Shown here: positions 5,352 through 5,412 of the stretch, one piece after another | How positions within the stretch are numbered: position 1 is the stretch's first letter | Layout: the number at the start of each line of letters is the position of its first letter | NCBI GenBank assembly: GCA_023484675.1 | Contig: JAMDAP010000072.1 | Coordinates: 1-5,412 of the forward strand | From: Bacillota bacterium | GTDB lineage: Bacteria; Bacillota_E; Symbiobacteriia; JAMDAP01 | Direction of reading: 5' to 3' | Length of the DNA stretch: 5,412 bases | Position numbers and translations under genes: made by a program | Notes under the pieces: generated by a model | Told to the model about the DNA's origin: nothing | Databases searched by the model: none | What the model saw: the letters and a program-made list of their open reading frames with translations, nothing else

Positions 5352-5412
5352 GGCCCAATCCGGCAAACGGCGATCAGCCAATCGGAACGGCAGGATTTAC
5401 ACGAGTTGCCTT
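5352..5412. other. Downstream intergenic tail, no supported gene
   Basis: After the terminator the sequence becomes richer in A+T. A frame opening at the ATG 5324 (ATGA overlap) stays open to the window end, but its start lies in the terminator loop and its peptide is not recognisable. The end carries GGCAGGATTTACAC (5389-5402), loosely like the AGGAATTTTCACC at 3-15. No promoter is evident in what is visible. Confidence 0.4.

Noticed and set aside
5324..5412. Possible fourth operon gene starting at ATG 5324 with an ATGA overlap and open to the window end
   Set aside because: The ATG sits in the loop of a strong intrinsic terminator followed by CTTTTT, the purine stretch before it is about 12 bases away and inside the stem, and the 29 visible residues look like no known protein start. 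It cannot be fully excluded without the following sequence.
1..5412. Mobile element or phage genes
   Set aside because: No transposase, integrase, terminal inverted repeats or target-site duplications are visible, and all four genes show the same strand and similar base composition.

Overview
The window is about two-thirds G+C, with tightly packed plus-strand genes, strong purine-rich ribosome binding sites and overlapping stop/start codons. The first gene is a GntR/TrkA-C (BusR-like) regulator, a type best known from Bacillota. Together with the strong Shine-Dalgarno sequences this suggests a high-G+C member of the Bacillota (a Symbiobacterium-, Thermaerobacter- or Moorella-like clostridial relative). 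This is an inference from gene content and style; no taxonomic marker is present.

Layout, all on the plus strand: (1) 37-663, a GntR-type DNA-binding protein with a C-terminal RCK_C/TrkA-C ligand domain, closed by an intrinsic terminator at 701-726. (2) 664-896, an intergenic stretch rich in inverted repeats, holding a probable promoter whose -35 region is covered by a perfect 14-base palindrome. (3) A three-gene operon: a complete glutamine-hydrolysing asparagine synthetase (asnB, 897-2474); an opine (octopine/nopaline-type) dehydrogenase (2474-3622), whose start overlaps the asnB stop by one base; and a 573-residue protein (3606-5327), which looks like a single-chain fusion of a cobalamin-binding domain and a glutamate-mutase epsilon-like TIM barrel and overlaps the dehydrogenase by 17 bases. 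A strong intrinsic terminator (5305-5351) is built across the stop codon of the last gene. The final 60 bases hold no supported gene.

The operon is the interesting part. An ATP-dependent amidating enzyme, an NAD(P)H-dependent enzyme of the family that joins an amino acid to a 2-oxo acid, and a probable B12-dependent carbon-skeleton mutase are translationally coupled and ended by one terminator. The simplest hypothesis is a small pathway that rearranges an acidic amino acid or related acid, condenses it reductively with a second compound and amidates a carboxylate, or the same chemistry in another order or in catabolism. The substrate and product cannot be read from the sequence. The mutase-like protein keeps the cobalamin-ligating His but has altered neighbouring B12-motif residues, and apparently altered substrate-site residues, so it is probably not an ordinary glutamate mutase.
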